A stretch of 64,000 nt of DNA from Lonicera japonica. Lineage: Eukaryota > Streptophyta > Magnoliopsida > Dipsacales > Caprifoliaceae. Both the position numbers and the translations under genes were made by a program. This document shows positions 1 through 10,771 of this stretch, in pieces; the first letter of the stretch is position 1, and the number at the start of each line of letters is the position of its first letter. The stretch lies in assembly GCA_021464415.1 (NCBI GenBank), contig CM038467.1:15269411-15333410 (forward strand). The letters are read 5' to 3'. The notes beneath the pieces were generated by a model. The model was not told where the DNA came from, made no database searches, and saw only the letters and a list, made by a program, of their open reading frames with translations.

Positions 1-2523
1 ACTTATCTTAAAGTTAACTTTCAAATTTTAGAGATAGAGTTGTTCCTTAGAGATCCCAAACTTGCGAATTTGAAAAAAAATATTAATTAATTTTTAAACA
101 AATTATTATTTTTTGTTATTATAAATATACTTGTAATATTAATTATAATAATAATAATACGAATGATGGCAAAGGATCGTGTGCTGTCCAAACCCAAACC
201 CAACAAGCTTATAAACACATCCCAGCCCAATGCAAGTTTTATTTTTTAAAATCTAAATCCATCTCAAATAGTATATGCATAAACCCACTCCCGTCCCATG
301 GTAATTATGCTATATTATAAGAAATAAAATACTATAATAAGGGCAGGTCGAGTCAAACGGGTTAATTCTGTGTAAGCATGAGTTCTGCCACAGTGTTAAA
401 AAATAAAAATAGCTTACTAATCAACTAAATATAAATTTTAGAGGAATAATATTTGGATTTAGAAATCAATTTCCTTGTATTTGTTAAGCGAACACAAAAT
501 TTTAAGCTCTTGTATTTCAAATACGTAATTTTTGAATCTTAGATTTATGAATTTTAAAGCTAAATTTAATTATATAATTCAAATGTACCTTAAAAGAAAA
601 TAGAAAATAAATTAAAATGAAAGTAGATTTCGATTAAGAATCTAAATGAAAATGTAATCTAAATTAGTACAATTATAAATTTATTTTAATTAGTGGATAT
701 ACTTCTCAATTTTGAAAATGGTTCAAAATTTGTTTGTCAAACACAATACATTGATCATTAAACCAAATAATTAATTATTTAATACTAAATAAGATATATT
801 TTAAGTGTTATTTAGGAAGTCGTGCGTTGATAAGTGTCTCAAATTGCTATTTAAACCTGCAAATAATATTTTTTTAGAATATAATTAATGCCTAAATTAT
901 GGAGGAATAATATTTATTTTGTTTTTTTGTAGGAAAGAAGTAAATTGTGATAAAAAGATGAAAGAAATCTATTAAGAATAAAAAAGGAAGATAAAGAAGA
1001 AAGAATATTCCAATTCAATATTCTCTCATAATTAAAATACAACTCCTTATTCATTCTTAATTAATTGAACTCGTATTTGTTATTTCTTCTATAATTATAG
1101 TTTTTTAAACCTTTTAAACTTGTATCTCTTATTACTAAATATAGACCTATTCTCTACACCTAAAATCATAGAAAAAAGATAGAAAAAAATAAATAGAATA
1201 TAGATATTGTTAGAGAGTTATAAAGAGATAAAATCCTCCATATACTAGTTGCCGTGTGGCCGAAGTATTGAAGGTGAATAAGTAGACAGCGTAAAGCCAT
1301 GCAGTACACGCTAGTTCGAGCATCATAAACATGGACACTTTCTAACTTTTTAATTATCTATAGTTTGTATTCAAGTACTTTAATTTTAAATTTTAATGAT
1401 GAATTATTATTTTGTTTTAATGTATTATTTATTTAATATGCTTGGCTAAATTATCTCCGAAAAGGGAAGGATGAACCGCCATAGATGTAATGGCCTTATT
1501 TTAATTCTAATTGATTTTTAATTATTCGTCCCAAATTAAAATAGATTTTGAAATTACCATTATTGTAACGTGTTTTCTTTCTAGTACTTTAATTGTTTTT
1601 AAAATAAATGATGGATCTCTTATGATCACCATAAATGAGGATACAGGCAATGCCTATTTTTATTTACATTAGTTTTAAAGAAAGAATGATGGTCATTTTG
1701 AATTTGTTTATATAGTAGGGATGGATATTAAAAATATAATTAAATACTTTTTTGTTTATATCCATGGTGGTGGATTCTCTTTCCTTGGGATTTTTTATTA
1801 TTGATTACGTACTTGCTAGATTTAATTTAATTGGTTTTGTTTCTTAGTTAAAATAATTTTAAAAATCAAAATTTAAAAACTGTTTTAATCTAAATTCCTA
1901 AAAGATTGGATTTCGACAAACTTTCCTACTTTTAAAGTATTAACTTGAATTTGTATCGACTCCTACTTATTCGATATACTAATTTAATTATTTTACATAA
2001 AAGTAGGGTTTTATTGTATTTAAGTGCGGAATTAAGTAACGATAAATTATTTATAAATTTTTCCCTTAAATCATGCGTATACTTCTGTATCTTATCAAAT
2101 TATTAAAAGTTGAGTTTGTTTGAAATACTTTAAATTAAGAAAATAAGTTTCTTTTAATATTATTTTATGTTATTGTGTTAAAATTATTATTTAGTTGAAC
2201 AGTGACTAATAAAACCACTAGCACATGCTATATGAGACGCTTCAAATTAATTTTTGAATTTTTATTGTGATATGATTTGTCACGAATGATAATAAAATGA
2301 TTAAATTGAAAGTGTTATTGAAATAGTACTTTAGTTGTATTTAATTTGTACACCTATTGTATAAAGATGAAAATTCAAAGTCAAATATATTTTAAAAGTG
2401 TTATTTTCAATAAACTTATGTTATTAATTAACTATAAAACTGAAAAGACGAAAACACTCATAAACACTTATCCTAATTTGTAATTGGGTTATCCTAGGTT
2501 TAGTTGGCAAATAAAACATTTAA
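1..2523. other. AT-rich intergenic DNA
   Basis: No exon with plausible splice sites and no recognisable protein similarity is seen on either strand. The stretch is AT-rich with many short homopolymers. The only structured item I can name is the tRNA-like segment near 1.3 kb. Missing 5' exons of the downstream phosphatase were looked for here and not found. Confidence 0.6.
1250..1330 (+). repeat. Degenerate tRNA(Ser/Leu)-like segment, possible SINE head
   Basis: TGGCCGAAGTATTGAAGG resembles the internal A box of a Ser/Leu-type tRNA. About 40 bases later CTAGTTCGAGC resembles a B box. The acceptor stem does not pair convincingly, so this is more likely a tRNA-derived SINE remnant or tRNA pseudogene than a working tRNA gene. 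Confidence 0.3.
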
Positions 2524-2841
2524 GGAATCTTGTTTGGTTGAGATTTTAAAACATGTTTTGAAAAGTGAATTTAATTTTTGTTAAAGTTTTTTTCAACCAA
2601 TTCAAAAAAACTTGTAAAAAAAATTAAAAAAATAGTCACAATGGATCTTGTTTTATAGATCTCGATAATTAGGTTTCAAATATATTTTTTTTATCTAATT
2701 CTAATTTTTTGAATTTAAAGTTATGATGTTTTAAAAAAATTATGAGAGAGAAAGTAAAGTAATTCGGGAAGTGTGAAGTAAAGTTGACTTTTTGGTAAAA
2801 ATTTTAAAAACTTGATTTTAAAATCTCAACCAAACACCACC
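2524..2841 (+). mobile_element. Tourist-type MITE (copy A of a two-copy family)
   Basis: A 318-bp element flanked by TAA on both sides (2521-2523 and 2842-2844). The ends are inverted repeats sharing TGTTTGGTTGAGATTTTAAA. A TAA/TTA target duplication with a GG-starting terminus is typical of PIF/Harbinger (Tourist) MITEs. The interior has no coding capacity. A diverged copy in opposite orientation lies at about 55.92-56.24 kb; the two match over the stretch containing TCTCGATAATTAG and GAATTTAAAGTTATGAT. Confidence 0.7.
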
Positions 2842-3260
2842 TAAAGTTTAATTAAAAAAATAAAAATAGAATAGGTCACATTAACCTGCTATAACATGTT
2901 AAAGGATTTGACACCTCACCAATGTGCATTAATTATTATAAGTACCCATCAATGGGTAGAAAGAGAAGATAACCATTGAAAACTCATCCATATATATATA
3001 TACACATATAAATTCATGCTATAAACAAAAAAGTTTGATATATGTAAGCCCCTGTTTGGGACAGCTATTTTGTTATGTTTGATATATTATAACCCAAAAT
3101 TAACAGTTAATTAAACCCTTGCGGGTTATTATCTGCAATCTACTTGAAGATGTTAATTTTTGCTCCAAATGGACCAAATCTAATTCCAAAGCTCGGAATT
3201 GGGTTGCCAAACACACCCATATAAATTTAGTGATCTTGATACATGCGTCAATTCTTTTAT

Positions 3261-3337
3261 CAACTAATGCTCCTCAATTCTACAATTATGTCATCAACTA
3301 ATGCTCCTCAATTCTACAATTATGTCATCAACTAATA
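3261..3337 (+). repeat. 34-bp tandem duplication (2.3 copies)
   Basis: A 34-bp unit starting CAACTAATGCTCCTCAATTC occurs at 3261-3294 and again, identical, at 3295-3328, followed by nine bases of a third copy. It lies about 75 bp before the first visible phosphatase exon, inside the presumed intron. Perfect identity suggests recent slippage. Confidence 0.9.
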
Positions 3338-3410
3338 CAACTGTATGCTTATAACATCATATGCAGTCAATGAACAATACTAATAGTACCTTCATTTTTC
3401 TGTGTTACAG

Positions 3411-4301
3411 AAGTAGCAGAGTTGTTTTTTGTGGATACAACTCCATTGGTGGATATGTATTTCGCTGATACAGAGGAACATACCTACGACTGGCGAGCCA
3501 TCCCTTCTCGAAAGGCTTACATTACCAACCTATTAAGGGTAAATTCCATCTCTACACACATTTTGCTTTAGAAGGATATAAAAGGAAAAATGTAAAGCAA
3601 ACACACCTTTCATTCCATTGAATTATAAATATCAATCCATTATTTATCCTGGAATTAGGACGTTGAATCGGCATTGAAGGAATCGACAGCGAAATGGAAA
3701 ATAGTAGTGGGTCATCATGCAATCAGAAGTGTAGGGCATCACGGTGACACTCAGGAACTTGTAGACCTTCTACTTCCAATCCTTCAGGTACATATACAAC
3801 CTTTTATATATTGATGTCTTTTTGACACATTAACGTAGATGAACTAATATTTTGGAAAGCTAATGTCTTATTACTGCTATGAAATTCAGGCAAATGATGT
3901 CGATTTTTACATGAACGGGCACGACCATTGCCTCGAACAAATTGCTGACACCAAAAGGTACTAAAAGAAGACCTATGCATATACATATTAATACATGTAT
4001 GCATATACATACACAGATAAACGTGCCTACATGTATGCGTATGCATATGCATAGTTGATATAACTTTTAAGTATGTCGGTATTGCAGCCCTGTCCAATTT
4101 ATAACAAGTGGAGCAGGATCAAAGGCATGGAGAGGAGATATCAAAGGATTGAACAGAGAAGGCCTCCACTTCTTCTATGATGGGCAAGGTTTTATATCTG
4201 TGAAGTTGACACATATGGACTCAGATATCAATTTTTATGATGTTTTTGGCAATGTCTTGCACCAATGGACTACATCGAAGCAGCTTTTATCGGCGTTGTA
4301 G
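3411..4301 (+). CDS. Purple acid phosphatase, C-terminal four exons
   Basis: Exons 3411-3538, 3659-3787, 3890-3957 and 4088-4301 join in frame through GT-AG introns. They encode the C-terminal part (about 178 residues) of a low-molecular-weight plant purple acid phosphatase (PAP3/PAP8/PAP17 type), a secreted or vacuolar Fe/Zn metallophosphoesterase that releases phosphate from organic esters. Visible family marks are VDTTP and YDWR in the first exon, metal-ligand motifs VVGHH and NGHDHCLE, then [11 protein letters not shown] and [12 protein letters not shown] near the stop. The signal peptide and N-terminal metal motifs (GDWG, GDNFY, GNHD types) are absent from 1-3410. Either the preceding intron exceeds 3.4 kb and the gene starts outside the window, or this is a 5'-truncated copy. 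No frameshift or stop disrupts the visible exons. A copia fragment begins right after the stop codon. Confidence 0.85.
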
Positions 4302-4302
4302 G

Positions 4303-4602
4303 GATCAAATTAGAAGCCAATAGCGCAACAACATCATAGCTCAACTTGGGTATAGATTTATATTGACTTTGTGTAAGACACAATCGTCCCCTCTTCCTAT
4401 CTCGTACGATCTCCATCCCACTCCGAGTAAACTTCTGCGCGATCATGAATGTGTCAAACCTCTTGTACCATTGACACGGGGACTGCTTCAATCCGTACAA
4501 CGACTTCCGAAGTTTGCACACGCTATTTTCTTTACCAACAACTTTTGTTTTTCGTATTGCTTGAATACCAGTGGTGCTTGTTTCTTTAATTATTGTACGC
4601 AT
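4303..4602 (-). pseudogene. Ty1/copia reverse-transcriptase fragment
   Basis: The minus strand reads GKENSVCKLRKSLYGLKQSP followed by CQWYKRFDTFM, the conserved reverse-transcriptase block of Ty1/copia polyproteins. It then jumps directly from KFTRS to GMEIVRDRKRGRLCLTQSQY. In intact elements these two blocks are separated by several dozen residues that carry the catalytic YVDD box, so that box has been lost by an internal deletion near position 4430. Similarity fades after LTQSQY, and no LTRs, integrase or RNase H are seen nearby. It is a dead fragment. Its last recognisable bases abut the phosphatase stop codon on the opposite strand, so the two units are tail to tail with almost no spacer. 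Confidence 0.85.
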
Positions 4603-4941
4603 AATTGTTCGGTCGGTCCTACGCTTGTGCTAAGGCTTGTTCTAGCGGTATCTTGACACAACAATTTATGCATTCAACTAAGGAAAAAGGAAGAAAGGGG
4701 GCTGAGGTCAAGGTTTCTTGTGGGATTAAATCATTCACATCATGGATATTACAATCATCCATATTATAGCTGCATTATATTAGTATCCCCCCTTAGATTC
4801 AGTGATATTGATTCAGTTTATCATATATAATTAACCATTAGGAGCAGGCTGCCATTGTAAGGAATTTTGCACAACAATTGCACTTCCTTAAAAGAATTTC
4901 AGATGGGAATCAAATGACACCCAACTTCCCTACCACTAAAC

Positions 4942-5883
4942 CAATGTTTTAAAAGGCGCGAGGCGGGTTTGAGACATTTAGCCCGGGCGGGGCGAGGTGA
5001 GGCGTAGGCCTCAAGGCGCATTGAGGCGTAAGCCTCACTTTTTTTATAAAAAAAAATTCCTAAAAAATTACAAAACTATCATAATATTGATAATCAAAAA
5101 TAAAAATCAAACAATACTCATATATATTAATATATATCACATATTAATATAAGGCAAATAATAATAGAAGTCAAATTCTATGGGGGCAGTGAGATTAAAA
5201 TTCTGTGGAGGCAGCCACATCCAAATTCGGTCGAGTATTTCCAAAAATAACATGTTGTCCAAAGCTTTATTAATATATATCACATATTAATATAAGGCAA
5301 ATAATAATAGAACTCAAATTCTGTGGGGGCAATGGGGTGAAAATTATGTCGAGCGTTTCCAGAAAATACATGTTGTCCAAAGCTTTATTTTATGAGTATG
5401 GTATTGAATACATGTACATATATATATAACTATTAAATACATATATATATACATATGTAACTATTATATATATAGAGAGAGAATAAAAAAGAAGAAGAAG
5501 AAGAAAGAAATATATAGAGAATAAATGTTAAAAAACTTACAAAGAGTGAAGAAGAATGAAGTATTTCAAATTTTAGGGTTTGGGATGATGTTGTATACGA
5601 TGCTGCAACTCTCTCCCTCTCGTCGTGCATAGCTCTCCTCTCTGTCGATCGTTTTGCTCAACGTTGTGGGGCTAGGGTTTGATTGTAAGTACTTAAAAAA
5701 AAAAGCGTGCAAAACTACGTAGTTTTGATAAGTTAAGCCTCTCCCGCCTTGAGGCCTACGCCTCAAGTACGCCTCACAGTGAAGAGGCGTAAGCCTCAAA
5801 AATTACCCAAAAATCACGCCTCAGGGGCGTTTTCCCTTCGCCTCGCCTCGAGGCGCACGCCTCAAACGCCTCTTAAAACATTG
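4942..5883. mobile_element. Non-autonomous hAT-type element with GAGGCG subterminal repeats
   Basis: The left end CAATGTTTTAAAAGGCG is the inverted complement of the right end CGCCTCTTAAAACATTG with one mismatch. Flanking 8-mers are CACTAAAC (4934-4941) and CACCAAAC (5884-5891), an 8-bp target duplication with one difference, as hAT insertions make. Both subterminal zones (about 100 bp each) are GC-rich and hold many copies of GAGGCG and its complement, some arranged as GAGGCGTAAGCCTC palindromes. The interior is AT-rich with no transposase. It includes a direct duplication of about 145 bp (about 5130-5390) sharing CATGTTGTCCAAAGCTTTAT. Confidence 0.8.
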
Positions 5884-7687
5884 CACCAAACAGGGCTTAG
5901 AGTAATTTGTTGGTTAAGTAAACTTTCATAAGCAAACCAAACAAATATTTAAAAGAAAAAGAAACAGGTCAATGGTAGATCCAGAAATTGGAGAATTGGT
6001 GGCAAAAGAAATTGAACCTATTATCTATAATGCGTTTTGAAAATTGGACGATCGCGGGCTCATAACGGAATCTGAGGTTTGAGGCACGAGCAGAGTTTTT
6101 AAGTTCAAAATATCTTGCCTTCGCTAATCTACTAAACTCCCACTTAATAAATTCATCTTCACCAAATCCAGTTAGCAAACTTGATTATAAGAGCTATAAA
6201 TCTTACTTGCTCTCTTCAAGCAGTTGAAGCTAAGTAATGCGAAATCAAGGTAATGCAATAATAGTTTGACAACACAGTTGTGCCCTAACACCAAGTTGAA
6301 GGCCAGTATATGGAATCTATTAGACTTAAAACTTGACAGCAATGTGACAAGTATCTATGGCCTTGAATTGCAGCCAACATCATCCTATAATTCCAAATTT
6401 TAATCCATTTGCGGGCAGTAAGTACATATATCCTTCCCTTGTTCGTGGCCTAGATATGCCACATAAAGCTGAACGTTTAGTACCATTAAGAATCACACTC
6501 CAAATTTTTGTTCATTTTCGGTCCAAAAGGTTCTAATTCCATCAGACCAGTCTTTTCATAAACTTTTGAACTTCAACATCACAAAATCCATACTAGTTAT
6601 TTCACTAAGTTTAAGTAATTTATACTCTTGCAATTATATCAATGGGGAACGGTGTTAGTGGGACTTGGACCCTAGTTCTCCAAGTTTAGGTGGGCAATTC
6701 TTACCACTTGAGCTAACCCACTCACATGCAACTTATCAACTTTAAGTCCTAAGCTTTTCCAACTGTTCAAATCTACACAACCTGAAAACTTTAAGTCACC
6801 TTTTGGAACTCTGAAGTCTAAATCACCATTGTTTACCTTACAACCCCTCCCCATCCTTTTCTTTCCCCTGAATAATTAACAGAAGGCAGTTTACTAGTAA
6901 GGCTTAAAGGACTCCTGTATATCAATGTCATTTTGAACTATGATCATTGGTTAACTAAACCTCTGAAGTGCGTAACAACTAACAACTTTTTACTCTTCAA
7001 ATGTCCTCAAAGCCCTCAAAACTCAAGAAGATAACTGACTGAGATTGAAAGGCATGACTTCTATTAAATTGGTAGTGGGTTTGGTCTTAGTACTGTGACA
7101 CTCTACATGATAATGAGACTTAAAAATGGCATAAAGCATCAGAAAATGTCATTTTCTTCTCAAATAAGATGTTGGCTTCTCATATCAACAAAAAGAAACA
7201 AGTGAAAGAATATAAGCATAAAACATAAATCTGTTTATTCATCAACAAATTAGAAATGTGTGAAAGTGAACACTAATATGGGGGAATTGCATGATGAATC
7301 TGAAAAACAAAAAGAAAATAAAGGGAAGAGGAAGAAGAAAAGGAGAGGAGAGGAGCATAAAACAATTTTACAACATCAAAGTACAGTTACAGAGAAAAAT
7401 ATCCGCAAATATAAAACAGATGGATCTCATGCAATGACAAAATATTTCATCATCCTGGTATTACAACAAGATTGGTACTTCATTGAACTAAAAAAGAAAA
7501 CGGGAATAAAACAACATACACATAGCCGAAAAGTACAGAAATTCAAGAACAAGTTACACAACAAAGAAAATTACACCAGTTAGAAACTACCTGAGAAGCC
7601 TCTGCTTCCGGCCCGCATGCAAATATCTACAGCAGATACATACCAAGTCCACTTTTTGAGCCGATGAAAAATACAGTTACGCCACAT
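5884..7687. other. Intergenic DNA and 3' flank of the BPC gene
   Basis: No coding exon recognised. It holds the tRNA-derived SINE head at 6659-6717. From about 7.2 kb it probably includes the 3' untranslated region of the minus-strand BPC gene. A purine-rich run near 7310-7360 gives open frames by low complexity only. Confidence 0.5.
6659..6720 (-). repeat. tRNA-derived SINE head
   Basis: On the minus strand GTTAGCTCAAGTGGTAA (A-box-like) is followed about 30 bases later by GGGTCCAAGTCCC (B-box-like, compare GGTTCGANTCC). This spacing and order are those of a tRNA-derived pol III promoter. The downstream body and tail of the element are not clearly delimited. Not a tRNA gene, because no acceptor stem is present. 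Confidence 0.5.
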
Positions 7688-8545
7688 CTACTTGATTGTG
7701 ACAAACTTGTTTGTACCATGTCTTGCCCAGTGAGTCTTCAGATCTATCGGGTCAGAAAAATTATAACTTTCAGAAGCAAGTTTCTCCAACACCTTCTTAA
7801 ACGCTCCCAAACTCATCTTCCTTCCTGCTATCCTCCCACTACGACGTTTTGTGCTCATAGGCAATGGATACATCGACATACTGGTGGTACAACAGGCAGA
7901 TTGCCAACCACTTGATCCCCACCGATAACACTGATGACGAGTGCCAGTGCAAGAGCAAACCGGTATTGGGATTCCTGAGATATCCATGTCAATGCCATTA
8001 ACGTTAACTTCTGCAATTGTCTTGGGAGCACGTGCCCGTCGAACCGGAGGAGTACCAACCCCCTCCTCTTTCGGTGCTCGTGGGGCCCTCTTAGCCTTCT
8101 TTGTTTTCGGGGATTTCTGGGTTTTACCGCCTAATCTCTTTTTACCATCCCCGTCCTTGGTGGCATCACTCTCTTCCATTGGAGGCTCGTCTTCGTTCTT
8201 TGGAGAGTTGGGCTGGTGAAGCATCTGTGTGGGTTGTTGGGGTGAAGAAGTCTCGGGTACGACAGAATATAGGGAGTGGTGGTGGTTAACGGGGAGCATG
8301 TTGAGATACTTGTCTCTATGATTGATCCAAGTTCCCCTCATGTAGTCCATGGGGATGGGGGGTTGGTGAAACGCACCGCCAGAAGTGGGTGGCATAGCAC
8401 CGGGATGGTGGTGGTCGCGTCCACCAAGAAGAGGCTTCACATCAGCCATGGAGGGCATGAGGTGAAGACCTAGGTGGCCTCTAAAGCCATTTGTGGGCTC
8501 ATAAAACCCCCAATTTCGCATATTCATACTGCCATTATTGTCCAT
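7688..8545 (-). CDS. BASIC PENTACYSTEINE (BPC/BBR) GAGA-binding transcription factor, class I
   Basis: A single coding exon of 285 aa. The C-terminus is the plant BPC DNA-binding domain (about 190-285): five cysteines at 197, 199, 206, 218 and 219 within PVCSCTG, QCYRWG and WQSACCTT, then YPLPMSTKRR, RIAGRKMSLGAFKKVLEKLA and THWARHGTNKFVTIK. Residues 134-173 are rich in Lys/Arg/Pro (KKRLGG, KTKKAKRAPRAP), a likely nuclear localisation segment. The N-terminus (RNWGFYEP, HLGLHLMPSM) matches class I members such as Arabidopsis BPC1-3. The family binds (GA)n elements and recruits Polycomb and other regulators to homeotic and hormone genes. The ATG at 8545 was chosen because an in-frame ATG at 8578 lies inside the predicted leader intron. 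All family residues look intact. Confidence 0.95.
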   Translation of the reverse strand: MDNNGSMNMRNWGFYEPTNGFRGHLGLHLMPSMADVKPLLGGRDHHHPGAMPPTSGGAFHQPPIPMDYMRGTWINHRDKYLNMLPVNHHHSLYSVVPETSSPQQPTQMLHQPNSPKNEDEPPMEESDATKDGDGKKRLGGKTQKSPKTKKAKRAPRAPKEEGVGTPPVRRARAPKTIAEVNVNGIDMDISGIPIPVCSCTGTRHQCYRWGSSGWQSACCTTSMSMYPLPMSTKRRSGRIAGRKMSLGAFKKVLEKLASESYNFSDPIDLKTHWARHGTNKFVTIK

Positions 8546-8568
8546 TACAGTGTACAGAAAGGTGGAAA

Positions 8569-8958
8569 CTGAAATCAAGGTTGAACCAACTGAAAGACCA
8601 AGTTATAACAGTGTTTAAGGAAGTCCAATTCTGATTCCCTTATACTATTACCCCATAATACACAGCATTTCATATAAAGGCCCTACAAAAAATATCATAC
8701 AAACATTAATCTAAAACTGCATTCTGAATCAATAACAATCTGTTCCGCAAAATAAAGCAAAATCTGAGTTATTTTTTTGGGATTTTATGTTTTAGAACTC
8801 CACATAAGAAACCTAAAATTTGTAGAGTAGAACTGAAGATTGCTTATTTTTTTTTGGAACAATTGACGATTGAGGAGGTGCGAAAATCAGATAATCGATG
8901 TAATCAATAAAATTGAAACCGCTAATAACGTGTCAAAGATGTGAATTAGAGAACTTAC
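8569..8958 (-). other. Predicted leader (5' UTR) intron of the BPC gene
   Basis: Read on the minus strand, a donor CG|GTAAGTTC ends the untranslated exon at 8959. An acceptor TTGATTTCAG lies just before 8568, about 23 bases ahead of the start codon. The interval is T-rich, as plant introns are. The first untranslated exon probably starts near 9.0-9.07 kb. This rests on splice-site appearance only. Confidence 0.6.
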
Positions 8959-9069
8959 CGATCAGTGGAAAGGAGTTGGAGCTAGGGTTTGTAAGTGAGT
9001 AAAGCCCTTTTCTTTTTCAGACAGAAGAGAAGCAAAGCAGGAGGGCTGGTGGAGTAGAAAGAGGACGGA

Positions 9070-10771
9070 TTCCCAAAATTATCGGTCGATTTAAAAGTTA
9101 GGGTTAATTGTGATTAACCCCTCAACTATGGTACATTTTTTTTTTTTTTTTTGTGCCCCTTGAAAGAGACTAATTTGTGAAACAACTCCCGAAAATGGTC
9201 CCAAACTCATGACCTGTTTGGAATTTTTGAAACAACGTCATATGGTGATGGTGGTCAATAGTTTTTAAATTGGATAAAGGTTATATTTTTCATGATACAA
9301 TTACAAGCAATAATACTTCACTCGATTTATCACGCACAGCTTTCTAACAACTTTACCAAGGCCCTCACTGAAACCCAGCAGATTAATTTGGAGCTAGTCA
9401 AGAATTAATCGAACAAATCATTTTATATTATTAATTATTTAAATTAATATAATACAAATAAAATCTTACTTTATTTCTTAAAAAGGAAACGGTCAAAACT
9501 TGTTAAACAAATATTCTCACGATTCAAACATGAAGAAAAAAAATAAAAAAACCTTTTAAAACAAAAAAGAGTGAAAGATGTCGTTATTCTTGTTGAATTG
9601 TCATTCCGCAAAATTAGTAAGTAGTCTAGTTAGGTTAAGCAGAAGACCACCACCTAGCGCTTAGGCAGGAATTAATTAATCCTTTGCGAGAATTTTTAAA
9701 ACATTGAGAAAAACTATTGCTATGTCGTGTTTTTGTTAAATTAAAAAAATATTGTCATTCCGTTGAAATGTAAGTGTCTTACTGTCTTTCTTGTTAAAAC
9801 AATTCGCTTAACAAATTAACTTCTACTATGTAAAAAAAACTTGACCAGTTTCTAATACATTCAAACCTTTCAATCAATCTATATCATTACAACACAGCTA
9901 TAGATAGTTGCCCCACCCTCCGTCCAAAAAAGGCAAAAAAAAAAAACATGCAGTTAAACATTTTTTTTTTTGGGGTTCAATTTACACATCGTTATGAACC
10001 ATTATTTCCTTTAGATTAACTATGAACTGTAATATTACCTCATAAGAGTGGATGAAGATTTTGTAAATAGAAGAGCGAAGTAAAGTAATGATAAAAGGAC
10101 ACAAGACACTTCACAAAACTTTGTTAGATTTTAAGTCGATCAACTATTATTACCATACTAAATTACTCGGTTACAATTATAGGCTACGCAGTGAAGTGGC
10201 TTTTGAATTTATGAATCCTATTATCAAATTTAATATAGAATATAAAGCGATTAAAGGTGAAGCTGGGAGGCGCTTTAAGAACTTGCACTTGATTAACACT
10301 GAAGTTGTTATATATGTTATTCGATTGCATTAGCTTTTTAGCAACAGTTTTTCGCCGCCAAAACATTGATTTTTAGTGACGAAAAACCATCGCAAAAAAT
10401 CTAATCCGCATTTGAAATTTTCCGTTTGTTATTCAGTTGCATTCTTGATAACTCATTTCCCTGGTGGGCAACATTTGTTTCTTCAAATCCTCTTGAGCCT
10501 AACGTACTCACTATTCCATTACCCAAAAGTTGAAGCATGGAATTCACTTTAATAGAACTAATACATATCAGATACTAAAAAGTGTAAAAGTTGATTCATT
10601 GTTATGATTTTTAAGAGGCAGCTGGCTTTCTGAATCAAGTCAAAGTTATTTACTGTTACTATCAACTATTGAAAACATGGTTCATAAATGGACTTACACA
10701 TTTAATCAAATTATATTATTTAATGCATTTAATAGGTACAAACTTTGCAATGTGTAAAAACTTAATATTAA
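9070..10771. other. Intergenic DNA upstream of the BPC gene
   Basis: AT-rich sequence without recognisable exons. It contains a T-run near 9.13 kb and, at about 10.35-10.40 kb, a motif with inverted halves (TTTTTCG and CGAAAAA) around CATCGC. That motif resembles subterminal repeats of some plant CACTA-type elements, but no element boundaries are visible. Confidence 0.45.

Noticed and set aside
1250..1330. Functional tRNA gene
   Set aside because: A- and B-box-like motifs are present, but acceptor and anticodon stems do not pair.
7260..7583. 107-codon lysine-rich open frame (+)
   Set aside because: Lies opposite the BPC 3' region in purine-rich low-complexity DNA, with no recognisable similarity.
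8546..8578. In-frame ATG at 8578 as start of the BPC protein
   Set aside because: It overlaps a predicted acceptor (ATTTCAG) of a leader intron, and family proteins start near MD-N at the later ATG.
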